A stretch of DNA of 64,000 nt from assembly GCA_963827515.1 (NCBI GenBank), contig CAWHBF010000025.1, positions 372,001 to 436,000 of the forward strand, given 5' to 3'. The translations under genes and the position numbers were made by a program. This DNA is from JABFSA01 sp963827515 (GTDB lineage: Bacteria > Acidobacteriota > Vicinamibacteria > Vicinamibacterales > UBA2999). Of this stretch, positions 1 through 8,801 are shown in pieces. The notes under the pieces were generated by a model, which saw nothing but the letters and a program-made list of their open reading frames with translations, ran no database searches and had not been told where the DNA came from. Position 1 is the first letter of the stretch. Each line of letters begins with the position of its first letter.

Positions 1-3000
1 ACCTGCCACCGGTATCTGGTTTGGTGGTGAGAGCTCATGCCGGAGACGGATGGTTCGAGCTGCGCGAAGGTGCGGCGTCGTACCAGGACGCGGACGTTGC
101 CGCCACAGGCAGAGTGCCGCTGTCATGGGTGTTGACGTCAATGGCGGCCCCGTTGGACGGTGGCGCGGAGCTGCACGCGCGCGCGACGAACGTGACGGCG
201 GCCATCTTGTCGCCGTTCCTCGACCAGGCCACGACCGAGCAGATCTCGGGTTCGATTGACGTCACGCTCGAGGCCACCGGCGCCACACCCGATCTCACCG
301 CCCTGACGGGAGAGCTCGAAATCGAACGGCTCGACGTGCGCATCGCCGATCTCCCGATCACCCAGCGGGTGCCGACGCGTATCGTGGCTCGAAATGGTGT
401 CGCCTATGTCGAGGCCTGGGACTGGACCGGCCAGGGCGCCACGCTGGGCGTGAGCGGGCAGGTCGGTCTCGCGAACCGTCAGGCCGCGATTCTCGCCAAC
501 GGCAACGTCGACCTGCGCGTGCTCACTCCGTTCACTCGCGAGGCCGGCCTGACGACCGCCGGCCGCTTTCAGTCCCGCATCTCGATCATCGGCCCGGTGG
601 AGAATCCGAGCATCGACGGCGACGCCACCGTCACGGATGGCCAGATGCGCCTGGCGGATCCGAGGGTCCTCGTCGAGGACCTCAGTATGCAGGCGACGCT
701 CGAAGGTCGGTCCGCGCAAATCACGTCGTTGACCGGCATGGTGAACGGCGGCGCACTGACCGGCAGCGGAGCGCTCGCGTACTCGTCCGAAGGTGGACTG
801 GACGCTCAGCTATCCACGAGCATCCGGGGTACGGCATTGGAGTTTCCAGCCGACCTGCGCAGCGAGGTCGATGCGGACCTCAACCTGGTTGCCAACACCT
901 TGCTCGGCGCTGGACGTCTCTCCGGCACGGTTACGGTCGTTCGCGGCTCTTACCGCGAGCCGCTTGCCGTCGTCACGGGACTCCTGACCGGGCTGCAAGC
1001 GCAGGCGCTCGCGGGTACGACCGAACCGTCGCCGATCCTCTCTGCCCTGGCGCTCGACATACGCCTGGTCACGGACGAGGACATCATCGTGGACAACAAC
1101 TACGGGCAATTCGAGCTAGGCGCCGACTTGCGGGTGATCGGCACGGCAGCTGCTCCCGCGCTCTCGGGACGCGCCGACCTGCGTGAAGGTGGTCAACTCT
1201 TTGTCGGTCGGAATGTCTATACCCTCGGTTCCTTAGCGGCGATCGACTTCACGAACCCCGTGATCATCGAGCCCATCCTCAACATCCAGGCGGATACCCG
1301 CGCCGGCGGTGAGGACATCCAAGTGACGATCACGGGTTCAGCGCAAAATCCGACCGTGGACCTGCGGTCCACCTCCAGCCCTGAGCTCGGCCAGGCCGAG
1401 GTCGCGTCGCTGCTCCTGACGGGCGAGCGGCTCGAGAATCTCGCGCCGGACGATGCGGCCTTCGTCGGAACACAGGTGCTCGGCAATTTTTCGGCTGAGG
1501 TCCTTGGGTTCGCGAGCCGGGCGGTCGGGCTCGACACGATTCGACTCGGCGGCATCGATACTCCGAACCTGCGCAACGATCCAACCGAAACCGAAACGGA
1601 TCTCGACCCAACGACACGGCTCACGTTCGGCAAGAGTCTTCGGCCCGGTCTCAACCTGACGTTCTCACAAAGTTTGCGCGACAGTGACGCGCAAGCCTGG
1701 ATGGTTGACTACGAGCTGAGACGTGGCGTTGAACTGCGGCTCATAACCGACGATGACGATTTGCGGTCTTACGGCTTTCGTCACGATCTGGCGTTTGGGG
1801 TGAATGGCCGTCCGATTCGACCTGGCGCCGTGGTGCGTGAGGAGGTGTTTGTGGCGCGTGTCACCGCTATCAACGTCTCCGTCGATTCCGCCGTGCCGGA
1901 GGAGCGCGTGAGAGCGGTCCTGCGACTGACACCAGGCGATACGTTCGACTTCGCCGATTGGCAGGACGATCGCGACCGCGTGGAGGAGTTGTACCTGGCT
2001 GAGGGATACCTGACCCCGCGCATCACCGCGAGGCGCTCTGAGGGGCCGGGCGACGTGGTGTTGACGTATGAGATCGTCGGAGGTCCGCAGTCGAGAATTG
2101 TCGTGACTGGGCTCGACCTCGATGCGGCGTTACGGTCGCAGCTCGAGACGGCCTGGGCTGAAGCGGTCTTCGACGACTTTCTGATCGGCGAGGCATCGGA
2201 GATCGTTCGAGCCAACCTGGCACGGAGCGGGTATCTGCGGCCGATGGTGGACGTGAGCGTCCGCGACGAGGGCAACACAAAGACACTGAATATCGTGGTC
2301 GACCCGGGTGTCCGCAGCACTCGCACGATTGTGAGGGTCGAGGGTGCCACCGACACGTTGGCTCTCGAGTTGGAACGGCACCTTGCGGAACGCGGGCTCG
2401 TCGACGGGGTCGTCCTTGATCCCGGAGCCGTCGAGCGAGAAGCACTGTCGTACTTGCGCACGAATGGACACATCCGCGCACAGGTCTCTGTTGGCGCACC
2501 GCTCTTCGAAGAGCAGACGGCCGTGCTTCCTGTGCAGGTCGATGCCGGTCCTGTGTTCACTCTGGCGAAGGTCGCCTTCGAGGGTACACGCGGCTTGACG
2601 GACGAGATGCTCCGAGAGGCGACGGAGCTGGTCGAGGGGGCGCCGTACAACCCTGCGCTTCTGGAGGGCGCGCGGAATCGACTCGTGGCGCTGCACCGGG
2701 GGGAGGGTTTCGGAGCGGCGACTGTGTCGGTGCGGACGGCGGTATCCGAGGGTGCGCCGACAGTCGACGTCGTGTTCGTCGTGATGGAAGGCGTGCGCGA
2801 CGTGCTTGCGGAGGTGGTCGTTGTCGGCAACCAGGGGATTGACACCGACGTCGTGCTCCGAGCGCTTGACGTGTCCGTTGGCGAGCCGCTCAGGACAGCG
2901 GAACTGCTGCAGGGGCGAACCCGTCTCTTCAACACCGCACTGTTCCGCCGCATCGATGTCGCGTCCGAGCCGGTCGAGTCTCCGTCCGCGAATGACGAGG

Positions 3001-4043
3001 TGGCTCCCAAACGGCTGCGGGTGACAGTAGAGGAATGGCCGGCGCTGAATCTTCGGTACGGCCTACTGGTGGCCGAGGAGTTTCGTGCGGACGACATCGA
3101 GCGGCGTGAGTTGGTCCCGGAATTGACGGCGGATGTGAGCCGCCGCACGCTCTTCGGTCGGGCGATCACCATCGGCGCCGCCACGGGGTGGCAGCGTCGG
3201 GAGCAACGGATTCGAACCTATCTGAAAACGCCCACGTTCTTTGGATTGCCGCTCGAGTCTTCGCTGATCGCGCAACGGTCCCACGAACAGTTCGAGGGAG
3301 TGACGTTCGTCACCGACGCGACCCAGGTGAGATGGGAGCAGCGGGCGCGCATACGGCGACGCTTGAGTCTGTCCTATTCGTACGCGTTCGATCGAGATCG
3401 GACATTCGACACGGAACCGCCTCCCGGCGTGCCCGTCTTTGATATTGCGATCAACATCGCTCGACTCGACGCCTCTTCCGCATGGGACACCCGGGATAAT
3501 CCCACGGAGACCACTCGAGGTCTGCTGGCCTCGTACAGTCTGGAGCTTGCTCCGGAGGTGCTTGGATCGGATATCCGATTCGTCCGCCAGGTTGCGCAGA
3601 CCTACTACTTTCGTCCTTGGAAGAGCGTGGTCTTCGCGTCCGCCGCCCGCCTCGGTGTCGTGGCGCCGCTGGACGGACAGGATCTCATCCCGTCCGAACG
3701 TTTTTTCTCGGGCGGCTCACGCTCGGTCCGCGGCGTACCTGAGGAAGGCCTCGGGCCGCGAGACCTCTTCGGCGAGGCTGCTGGCGGCGAGGTGATGGTG
3801 GTCTTCAACCAGGAGGTAAGGCTGCCGATCTACCGATGGCTGCGCGGGGTGACGTTCGTGGACGCCGGCAACGTCTTCGCGGAGCGTGGTGAGGCCGGGC
3901 TCGGCGAACTCGTCGGATCTCTCGGCGTCGGGCTGCGACTATCGACGCCGTTCGCGCTGTTACGCGTTGACTTCGCGAAGATCGCCTGGGGGGCGCCGAC
4001 AACCAGCGGCCGGTGGACGTTCGGGCTCGGGCACGCGTTTTAG
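1..4043 (+). CDS. TamB-TamA fusion: DUF490 domain joined to POTRA/Omp85 barrel (5' partial)
   Basis: The frame is open to the left edge, so the start is outside the window and at least 1340 residues are visible. Numbered from base 21, residues about 130-580 are the beta-rich C-terminal domain of TamB (DUF490). Residues about 605-1000 are a series of POTRA modules, including the run starting VVVVGNQGIDTDVVLRAL. Residues about 1003-1340 are an Omp85 barrel with the conserved GGSRSVRG loop and a terminal Phe. In most diderms TamB (inner-membrane-anchored periplasmic bridge) and TamA (outer-membrane insertase) are separate proteins that together assemble outer-membrane proteins or move lipids. 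Here both parts are one continuous frame with no stop or frameshift. The fusion would tether bridge and barrel covalently. Confidence 0.9.
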   Translation, partial: LPPVSGLVVRAHAGDGWFELREGAASYQDADVAATGRVPLSWVLTSMAAPLDGGAELHARATNVTAAILSPFLDQATTEQISGSIDVTLEATGATPDLTALTGELEIERLDVRIADLPITQRVPTRIVARNGVAYVEAWDWTGQGATLGVSGQVGLANRQAAILANGNVDLRVLTPFTREAGLTTAGRFQSRISIIGPVENPSIDGDATVTDGQMRLADPRVLVEDLSMQATLEGRSAQITSLTGMVNGGALTGSGALAYSSEGGLDAQLSTSIRGTALEFPADLRSEVDADLNLVANTLLGAGRLSGTVTVVRGSYREPLAVVTGLLTGLQAQALAGTTEPSPILSALALDIRLVTDEDIIVDNNYGQFELGADLRVIGTAAAPALSGRADLREGGQLFVGRNVYTLGSLAAIDFTNPVIIEPILNIQADTRAGGEDIQVTITGSAQNPTVDLRSTSSPELGQAEVASLLLTGERLENLAPDDAAFVGTQVLGNFSAEVLGFASRAVGLDTIRLGGIDTPNLRNDPTETETDLDPTTRLTFGKSLRPGLNLTFSQSLRDSDAQAWMVDYELRRGVELRLITDDDDLRSYGFRHDLAFGVNGRPIRPGAVVREEVFVARVTAINVSVDSAVPEERVRAVLRLTPGDTFDFADWQDDRDRVEELYLAEGYLTPRITARRSEGPGDVVLTYEIVGGPQSRIVVTGLDLDAALRSQLETAWAEAVFDDFLIGEASEIVRANLARSGYLRPMVDVSVRDEGNTKTLNIVVDPGVRSTRTIVRVEGATDTLALELERHLAERGLVDGVVLDPGAVEREALSYLRTNGHIRAQVSVGAPLFEEQTAVLPVQVDAGPVFTLAKVAFEGTRGLTDEMLREATELVEGAPYNPALLEGARNRLVALHRGEGFGAATVSVRTAVSEGAPTVDVVFVVMEGVRDVLAEVVVVGNQGIDTDVVLRALDVSVGEPLRTAELLQGRTRLFNTALFRRIDVASEPVESPSANDEVAPKRLRVTVEEWPALNLRYGLLVAEEFRADDIERRELVPELTADVSRRTLFGRAITIGAATGWQRREQRIRTYLKTPTFFGLPLESSLIAQRSHEQFEGVTFVTDATQVRWEQRARIRRRLSLSYSYAFDRDRTFDTEPPPGVPVFDIAINIARLDASSAWDTRDNPTETTRGLLASYSLELAPEVLGSDIRFVRQVAQTYYFRPWKSVVFASAARLGVVAPLDGQDLIPSERFFSGGSRSVRGVPEEGLGPRDLFGEAAGGEVMVVFNQEVRLPIYRWLRGVTFVDAGNVFAERGEAGLGELVGSLGVGLRLSTPFALLRVDFAKIAWGAPTTSGRWTFGLGHAF

Positions 4044-4120
4044 ACCACGAAGGTCACGAAGAGAACGAAGGTCACGAAGTAAGAACCCGACCAATGGGGT
4101 CCCTTCGTGTCCTTCGTGGT
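4044..4120. repeat. Inverted repeat between convergent genes
   Basis: The arm ACCACGAAGGTCACGAAG (4044-4061) is matched with one mismatch by its reverse complement at 4103-4120, and a third partial copy lies at 4062-4079. The element starts on the base after the TAG of the fusion gene and sits between two convergent genes. It could act as a bidirectional terminator, although the 41-base loop is long and there is no T-run. It looks like a dispersed intergenic palindrome. Confidence 0.6.
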
Positions 4121-4134
4121 TTGGCCCGTCGATA

Positions 4135-4728
4135 CTACCGTCCGCGCACGGTCTTCATGATCTGCATCACTTCGGGACGTTCCGGCGCTTCAGGCGCCAG
4201 CCTCAGGAACTGCTCGAAGTGAGTCGCCATCCGATCGGGACGACCCGCCCGGTAGTGCATGAGGCCGCCGTAGTACTGCGCGTAGGCGTGGCTGGGATTC
4301 AGCTCGGCCGCGCGATCGAGCGCCGCGGCGGCTCCTTGCCAGTCCTGTCGCTTGGCGAGTACGAGGCCGATCTGGAAATGCGCGTCCGCGAGGCCGCCGT
4401 CCAGCGCAGCTGCCTGCTGCGCTGATTCCAGGGCTGCGTCGGTCGCCTCGTCCAGCAGTTGCTGCCCCGACAGGCCGATGAAATGCCACGGATCGTTTTC
4501 CGGGCGGGCGGCCAGCTGGCCGTAGGTTGCTCGAGCTTCACCGGTGGCGCCCAGCCTCTGGTGACTCTGCGCAGCGGTGTAGATTGCCTCGGGCGGAGCG
4601 GCTTCGGTAGCGGTCTCGATGACCTGCTGATACCGCCCGGCTTCGAACATCCGCCGAACCTGGGCTGTATCCTGAGCGACCGTCAGCGAGGGTAGCAGGA
4701 GTAGCGCCATGAGGAGGATCTTCTTCAT
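4135..4728 (-). CDS. Secreted TPR-repeat protein
   Basis: The 197-residue protein starts at the second of two in-frame ATGs, because that Met begins a clean signal peptide (MKKILLMALLLLPSLTVAQ). A start 18 bases upstream would put a polar extension in front of it. The mature part is helical and consists of degenerate TPR units, the clearest around HFQIGLVLAKRQDWQGAAAA and the following YAQYYGGLMHYRAGRPD. TPR proteins of this size usually serve as periplasmic adaptors. No enzyme motif is visible. The gene is convergent with the TamB-TamA fusion and shares the intervening palindrome with it. Confidence 0.75.
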   Translation of the reverse strand: MKKILLMALLLLPSLTVAQDTAQVRRMFEAGRYQQVIETATEAAPPEAIYTAAQSHQRLGATGEARATYGQLAARPENDPWHFIGLSGQQLLDEATDAALESAQQAAALDGGLADAHFQIGLVLAKRQDWQGAAAALDRAAELNPSHAYAQYYGGLMHYRAGRPDRMATHFEQFLRLAPEAPERPEVMQIMKTVRGR

Positions 4729-4779
4729 GACGCTATTGTACGGCATCGCTCGGGGATTGGCGGTCCGAGGCCCGCCGTG

Positions 4780-5223
4780 CTATACGGCGTGTGCTTCGAC
4801 GGTGATGGCCACCGCGCCGCGGATCGCGTTCGAGATGGGACAGCCTTTTTCGGCGCCCGTGGCGAGTTCGCCCAGTCCGGCCTTGTCGATGCCTTCCAGC
4901 CCTTCGACGACGGCCTTGAGGTGGGAGGAGACGACTTTGATCCCGGCGTCACCCTTGTCGGCCGTGACCGTGGCGGTGACCTTCACGCTCTTGGCCTTGC
5001 CGCCCTGCTTGGTGATCGTGTTCGTGAGCACCATCGTGAAGCACACGGCGTGCGACGCGGCCATCAGCTCCTCGGGTGTCGTCTTCGTGTCGCCCTTCGG
5101 GTCAATGCGGCTCGGAAACGTCACAGGCAGGCTGAATGCCCCCGTGCCGGCCTTGGCCGTTCCGCTGCCTTCCATCAAGTTGCCAGTCCACTCCACATCG
5201 ACATGCCGCGCGAATGTTGCCAT
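4780..5223 (-). CDS. osmC: OsmC-type peroxiredoxin
   Basis: The 147-residue product has the length and layout of OsmC, which uses two cysteines to reduce organic hydroperoxides in the cytoplasm. The cysteines are Cys61 in SHAVCFTM and Cys128 in EKGCPISNA. The substrate-pocket segment TTPEELMAASHA precedes the first. I start at MATFARHVDVEWTG because family alignment begins there; the longer frame upstream codes for an unrelated tail running into the palindromic repeat. The gene stands alone, 51 bases below the TPR gene start. The subfamily (OsmC versus Ohr) is judged from overall similarity to E. coli OsmC. Confidence 0.88.
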   Translation of the reverse strand: MATFARHVDVEWTGNLMEGSGTAKAGTGAFSLPVTFPSRIDPKGDTKTTPEELMAASHAVCFTMVLTNTITKQGGKAKSVKVTATVTADKGDAGIKVVSSHLKAVVEGLEGIDKAGLGELATGAEKGCPISNAIRGAVAITVEAHAV

Positions 5224-5303
5224 CACTGTGCTCCACGTAGGCCGGGGGCTGCCCGGCGGATTTGATTTGAGGGGGAAAGTGGTGAGTATCGCACATCTCA
5301 CAA

Positions 5304-5364
5304 GCCACAGAGTCGCAGAGGCACAGAGCATTTTTGTTTTCTCTGTGACTCAGTGTCTCTGTGG
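5304..5364. repeat. Palindromic repeat, CCACAGAG family
   Basis: Arms at 5304-5328 and 5341-5364 form a long imperfect hairpin built on GCCACAGAG, an inner mismatched block and CACAGAG, with an AT-rich loop. A half copy with the same arm is at 12944-12970. The element sits upstream of osmC, between it and the 88-residue gene, so it may end the transcript of the latter. Confidence 0.65.
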
Positions 5365-5376
5365 CCTTGCATAGGC

Positions 5377-5643
5377 TCACGGCTCGGACTCGTCCGGCTT
5401 CTTGCGGTGTTCGGCGTTCCGAAACGCAAGGCTTCTCGCCGGCAGCTGCCACGCCGTGCGCAGTGCCGTGGCCACGTCCGGATCGCTCCGCGAGATCAAC
5501 TCAGCCAGGGCCGAGAACTTCTGATCGATCCGCGCAAAACGGCCTTCGTACTTCTCGAGATCTGATCGGTGCTGCATGTCGCGCCGCAGCAGACCGACCT
5601 TTTCGACGAGTTCCGTCAGCCTCGTCACCAGTTCAGGGTCCAT
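5377..5643 (-). CDS. Hypothetical 88-residue protein
   Basis: I do not recognise this small soluble protein. It is mostly helical and charged, beginning MDPELVTRLTELVEKVGLL, with a stretch around RSDLEKYEGRFARIDQKFS that could form a coiled coil. Its ATG overlaps the last 11 bases of the upstream membrane gene, which argues for translational coupling and for a real gene. Confidence 0.55.
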   Translation of the reverse strand: MDPELVTRLTELVEKVGLLRRDMQHRSDLEKYEGRFARIDQKFSALAELISRSDPDVATALRTAWQLPARSLAFRNAEHRKKPDESEP

Positions 5644-6037
5644 GCGCGCCTTGGTCCTCTCGCTCGAAGGTCAGATACAACGGCCCGGCCCCGAGAAACC
5701 CGATGAAGAAGGCCAGGACCGAATACGTGCCCCATCCGGCCCTGTTGACCGCCATGAAGCGGGCGTGTTCGCCCACCATCAGCCTGACCTCGAGCGTCTT
5801 CCAGAATAGCGTATTGTGCGCCCGCAGCCGATGCGAGCCGGGTGTTGTCTCGCGCGTGATCGCGTCACCGGGGCGCAAGACGCCGAGCGATTCACCATCG
5901 AGCGACACGAAGATCTCGCGATAGCCGACGTCGCGTGGGGACTGACGCCGCACGGTGATCGTCGCCGTCCAGGATTTCTCCAGACTGTGGACGATGCGGT
6001 CGATGTCCTGCGCCGTCGGCTCGACATCGGTGATCAT
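5633..6037 (-). CDS. Hypothetical protein with C-terminal membrane segment
   Basis: The open frame extends upstream of the chosen start, but the first part is low-complexity and antisense to mvaB. I start at MITDVEPTAQDIDRIVHSLE (134 residues). An N-terminal beta-rich domain of about 90 residues contains FVSLDGESLGVLRPGDAIT, like a PEGA-type surface domain. It is followed by one hydrophobic segment, YSVLAFFIGFLGAGPLYLTF, near the C-terminus. The gene overlaps the 88-residue gene by 11 bases and begins 16 bases after mvaB ends, so all three probably share a transcript. Function unknown. Confidence 0.5.
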   Translation of the reverse strand: MITDVEPTAQDIDRIVHSLEKSWTATITVRRQSPRDVGYREIFVSLDGESLGVLRPGDAITRETTPGSHRLRAHNTLFWKTLEVRLMVGEHARFMAVNRAGWGTYSVLAFFIGFLGAGPLYLTFEREDQGAHGP

Positions 6038-6053
6038 CGGCACAGGTACGATC

Positions 6054-7010
6054 CTACGCTCGTCCCTGACCTGTCTGCACGGCGCGGAGCACGCGGGAGG
6101 GGAGTGCGTGGCCGACGTGCGGTTCGAGTGCACGCGAGGCCTCCGCGACGGCATCGAGGCTGACGCCGGTCGTGACGCCGAGACCATCGAGGAGGTACAG
6201 CAGGTCCTCCGTCGCGAGGTTGCCCGTCGCGCCAGGGGCGTAGGGGCACCCCCCGAGTCCGCCGGCCGATGCGTCGAAGGTCGAGACGCCGGTCTCGAGG
6301 CCCGCCTGGACGTTGACCAACGCCATTCCGCGCGTGTCGTGGAAGTGAAGCGCGATCTTCGAGACCGGCAGATGTGCGGTCACGACGTCGAGCAGCCTGT
6401 AGACGTGGCCGGGGTGCGCGATCCCGATGGTGTCGCTGATGGCTACCTCGTACGCACCGAATTCAAGGAGTTGCTCGGACAGTTCGGCTACTCTGGCCGG
6501 GGCGATCGGGCCCTCGAACGGGCAGCCGAAGGCGACCGAGAGATAGGCTCTGACCCGGAGGCCTGTGCTCCGTGCCTCGGTGCAGACGTCCCTCGAGGCG
6601 GCCATCGCGTCGGCCACGCTCTGGTTGAGGTTGCGCTGACTGAACGTCTCTGATGCGGCGGGAAACACCGAGATCTCGTCGACCATCGCGTGTCGAGCCC
6701 GCGCGAGTCCTTGCATGTTCGGTACGAGCGCCGTGTACGTCACGCCCGGCTGTCTGGTGACTCCCGCGAAGACCTCGGCCGCGTCGGCCATCTGCGGTAC
6801 CCGCCGTGGATTGACGAACGCGGAGACCTCGATCCTCTTGTGGCCGGAACGTGCCAGGCGATCGACGAACGCAATCTTCGCGGCCGTTGGCACGAACGCC
6901 GCTTCGTTCTGTAAGCCGTCACGCGGTCCGACCTCGACGATCGTCACATCAGGCCGAACAGAACGATCCGCACGTTTCGAAGGATCCGCACGCTCCGAAC
7001 GATCCACCAT
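6054..7010 (-). CDS. mvaB: Hydroxymethylglutaryl-CoA lyase
   Basis: This TIM-barrel enzyme cleaves HMG-CoA to acetoacetate and acetyl-CoA in leucine degradation. The first-strand motif EVGPRDGLQNE carries the metal-binding Asp, HFHDTRGMALVN follows, and the family signature GLGGCPYAPGATGN contains the catalytic Cys. The start is uncertain. ATG at 7010 adds a basic leader, RSERADPSKRADRS, encoded by an 18-bp tandem repeat. GTG at 6947 would begin right at the core (VTIVEVGP). Divergent from the yihY homologue. No other leucine-catabolism genes lie nearby. Confidence 0.88.
   Translation of the reverse strand: MVDRSERADPSKRADRSVRPDVTIVEVGPRDGLQNEAAFVPTAAKIAFVDRLARSGHKRIEVSAFVNPRRVPQMADAAEVFAGVTRQPGVTYTALVPNMQGLARARHAMVDEISVFPAASETFSQRNLNQSVADAMAASRDVCTEARSTGLRVRAYLSVAFGCPFEGPIAPARVAELSEQLLEFGAYEVAISDTIGIAHPGHVYRLLDVVTAHLPVSKIALHFHDTRGMALVNVQAGLETGVSTFDASAGGLGGCPYAPGATGNLATEDLLYLLDGLGVTTGVSLDAVAEASRALEPHVGHALPSRVLRAVQTGQGRA
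6961..7005. repeat. 18-bp tandem repeat at the 5' end of mvaB
   Basis: Two and a half copies of an 18-bp unit (GAACGATCCGCACGTTTC, then a copy with three changes, then the first nine bases) lie just inside the upstream mvaB start. The unit is a whole number of codons, so gain or loss would only change leader length. Confidence 0.7.
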
Positions 7011-7068
7011 CCAGTTCCGGGAATTATAGAGTCGGCGGGCGACACGGGCGCTAGGCAATAATGACTCT

Positions 7069-7971
7069 GTGACGCCGGCTCGAGTCTTGCTCCGCCTCCG
7101 TGCGGAGCTTCGTGTATCGGCCCAGGCCGCGTGGCGAGCGCTGGTCCGGCTGCTCAACGGCAACGATTTGACGCACGCGGCGGCCATTGCGTACTACGCG
7201 CTCTTGTCGCTCTTTCCTTTTCTGCTGCTGGTCTTTTCGATTCTAGGATCGGTGACCGCCGACGCGGAGGACCGCCTGGCGGTGCTGACATTCGTATTCA
7301 GCTACTTTCCGACGCAGTTTGAGTTCGTCAATGCGCAGCTCATCGCTCTGAGGGAAACAGGTTTCCGGATCGGAGTGGCGGGCGGTCTCGGCCTCATGTG
7401 GGCGTCGCTCGGCGTGTTCGGCGCCATTACGAGCGCCGTGAATGAGGCGTGGGGCGTCGAGAAGCAACGGAGTTTCCTGAAGCATCGCCTGGTGTCGTTC
7501 CTCATGCTCGTCGCCGGAGGCGGCGTCATGATCGTCGCGCTCCTCCTGGTCAGCGCCATGAAAGTCGCGCAGGCATCATGGTTTGGTGTGATGCTCACGC
7601 GATTCGAGTGGCTTCAAGCGCTCCGGTCGATGACAGTCGCCTCTTCCGCCACGATCCTCCTTATTCTGGCGCTGGGTGTTGTCTACCATTTCATTCCGAA
7701 TGCCAAGACCCGGTTTCGCGACGTCTGGGTCGGCGCAATCCTGACCGGTCTGCTCTGGCGGGTCGCGTTCGACGGTTTTTCCTGGTACATCACCTCGAGG
7801 GGTGGCTTGACCCTGATCCACGGATCGATCGCCGCGGTGGTTGTATTTTTGCTCTGGGTCTATGTGTCTTCGGTCATCCTTATGTACGGCGTAGAGTTCA
7901 CAGCGGCCCATTCCCGACTGCGGCGGCGGCGTTCGGAGGAGGCGCCGGCGGCGCCGTCACCTCGACTCTGA
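7069..7971 (+). CDS. YihY/BrkB-family membrane protein
   Basis: The 300-residue protein has about six hydrophobic segments. The family signature begins LTHAAAIAYYALLSLFPFLL and is followed by the ALRETGFRIGVAGGLGLMWA region. The family was once annotated as ribonuclease BN, but that assignment is obsolete, and its transport or envelope role is not established. Translation starts at a GTG. The stop is two bases before the ATG of the M48 peptidase, so the two genes are very probably co-transcribed. The acidic and proline-rich tail is poorly conserved in the family. Confidence 0.85.
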   Translation: MTPARVLLRLRAELRVSAQAAWRALVRLLNGNDLTHAAAIAYYALLSLFPFLLLVFSILGSVTADAEDRLAVLTFVFSYFPTQFEFVNAQLIALRETGFRIGVAGGLGLMWASLGVFGAITSAVNEAWGVEKQRSFLKHRLVSFLMLVAGGGVMIVALLLVSAMKVAQASWFGVMLTRFEWLQALRSMTVASSATILLILALGVVYHFIPNAKTRFRDVWVGAILTGLLWRVAFDGFSWYITSRGGLTLIHGSIAAVVVFLLWVYVSSVILMYGVEFTAAHSRLRRRRSEEAPAAPSPRL

Positions 7972-7973
7972 CA

Positions 7974-8801
7974 ATGAAACCCTTGTCGCTATGGGTAGTG
8001 ACACTGTGCGTGTCTGCAATCGGATGCCAATCGGTTGAGCAATCCGCGGCGCAGTTCTCGTTGGTGTCGGTTGAAGATGAGATAGACATCGGCCGGGAGA
8101 CCAACGCCCAGATCCGCAAGGAGGTGCCGGAGCTGACGGATGCGGAGACGACGGCCTACATCAGCGCCATTGGTGAACGACTCGTGCGCGCGGCGTCCGG
8201 TCCGAAGTACCCCTACACGTTTTCGGTGGCGAACTATCGTGAAATCAACGCGTTCGCGCTTCCCGGAGGTCCGATCTGGGTACATCGTGGAGTGATCCAC
8301 GCGGCGACGAACGAATCGCAGGTCGCGGGTGTCCTCGCCCATGAGGTGGCCCACATCGCCGAGCGGCATGCAGCCGGTCAACTCACAAAGGGCATCCTGG
8401 CGAATCTTGGACTCGGGCTTCTGGGGGCGTTCCTGGGTAATAGCGGCGGCGCCGATGCCGCGCAGGCCGCCGCTGGACTGCTCACGAACGGCGTGTTCCT
8501 GAAATTCAGCCGAGACGACGAGCGTGAAGCCGATCGAGTGGGATTGCAGCTACTGCGTCGTGCGGGGTGGGACGGGCGGGGCATGGTGGAGCTCTTCGAG
8601 ATCCTCCAGCGCGAAGCGCAGAGCAACCCGTCGAGCGTCGAGATCTTCTTTTCGAGCCATCCAGCACCCCAGGACCGTATCCAGGAGCTTCGTGCCAATG
8701 TCGAACGCGCGGACGGGGGCACCCGTGATACCGGTCAGTTTCGAACCATCAAGGCCCGGCTGCTCAAAATGCCGGCCGCTCACGCGATGCCACCTCAGTA
8801 A
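7974..8801 (+). CDS. M48-family metalloprotease lipoprotein
   Basis: I take the ATG at 7974, two bases after the yihY stop, because it opens a lipoprotein signal with Cys18 in SAIGCQS. The zinc site is complete: HEVAH at residues 123-127 and the downstream EREADRVG near residue 185. Together these define the M48 (BepA/LoiP-like) peptidases that clear misfolded outer-membrane proteins in the periplasm. The SSHPAPQDRI segment after the core is also typical. The stop codon abuts the next ATG. Confidence 0.9.
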   Translation: MKPLSLWVVTLCVSAIGCQSVEQSAAQFSLVSVEDEIDIGRETNAQIRKEVPELTDAETTAYISAIGERLVRAASGPKYPYTFSVANYREINAFALPGGPIWVHRGVIHAATNESQVAGVLAHEVAHIAERHAAGQLTKGILANLGLGLLGAFLGNSGGADAAQAAAGLLTNGVFLKFSRDDEREADRVGLQLLRRAGWDGRGMVELFEILQREAQSNPSSVEIFFSSHPAPQDRIQELRANVERADGGTRDTGQFRTIKARLLKMPAAHAMPPQ

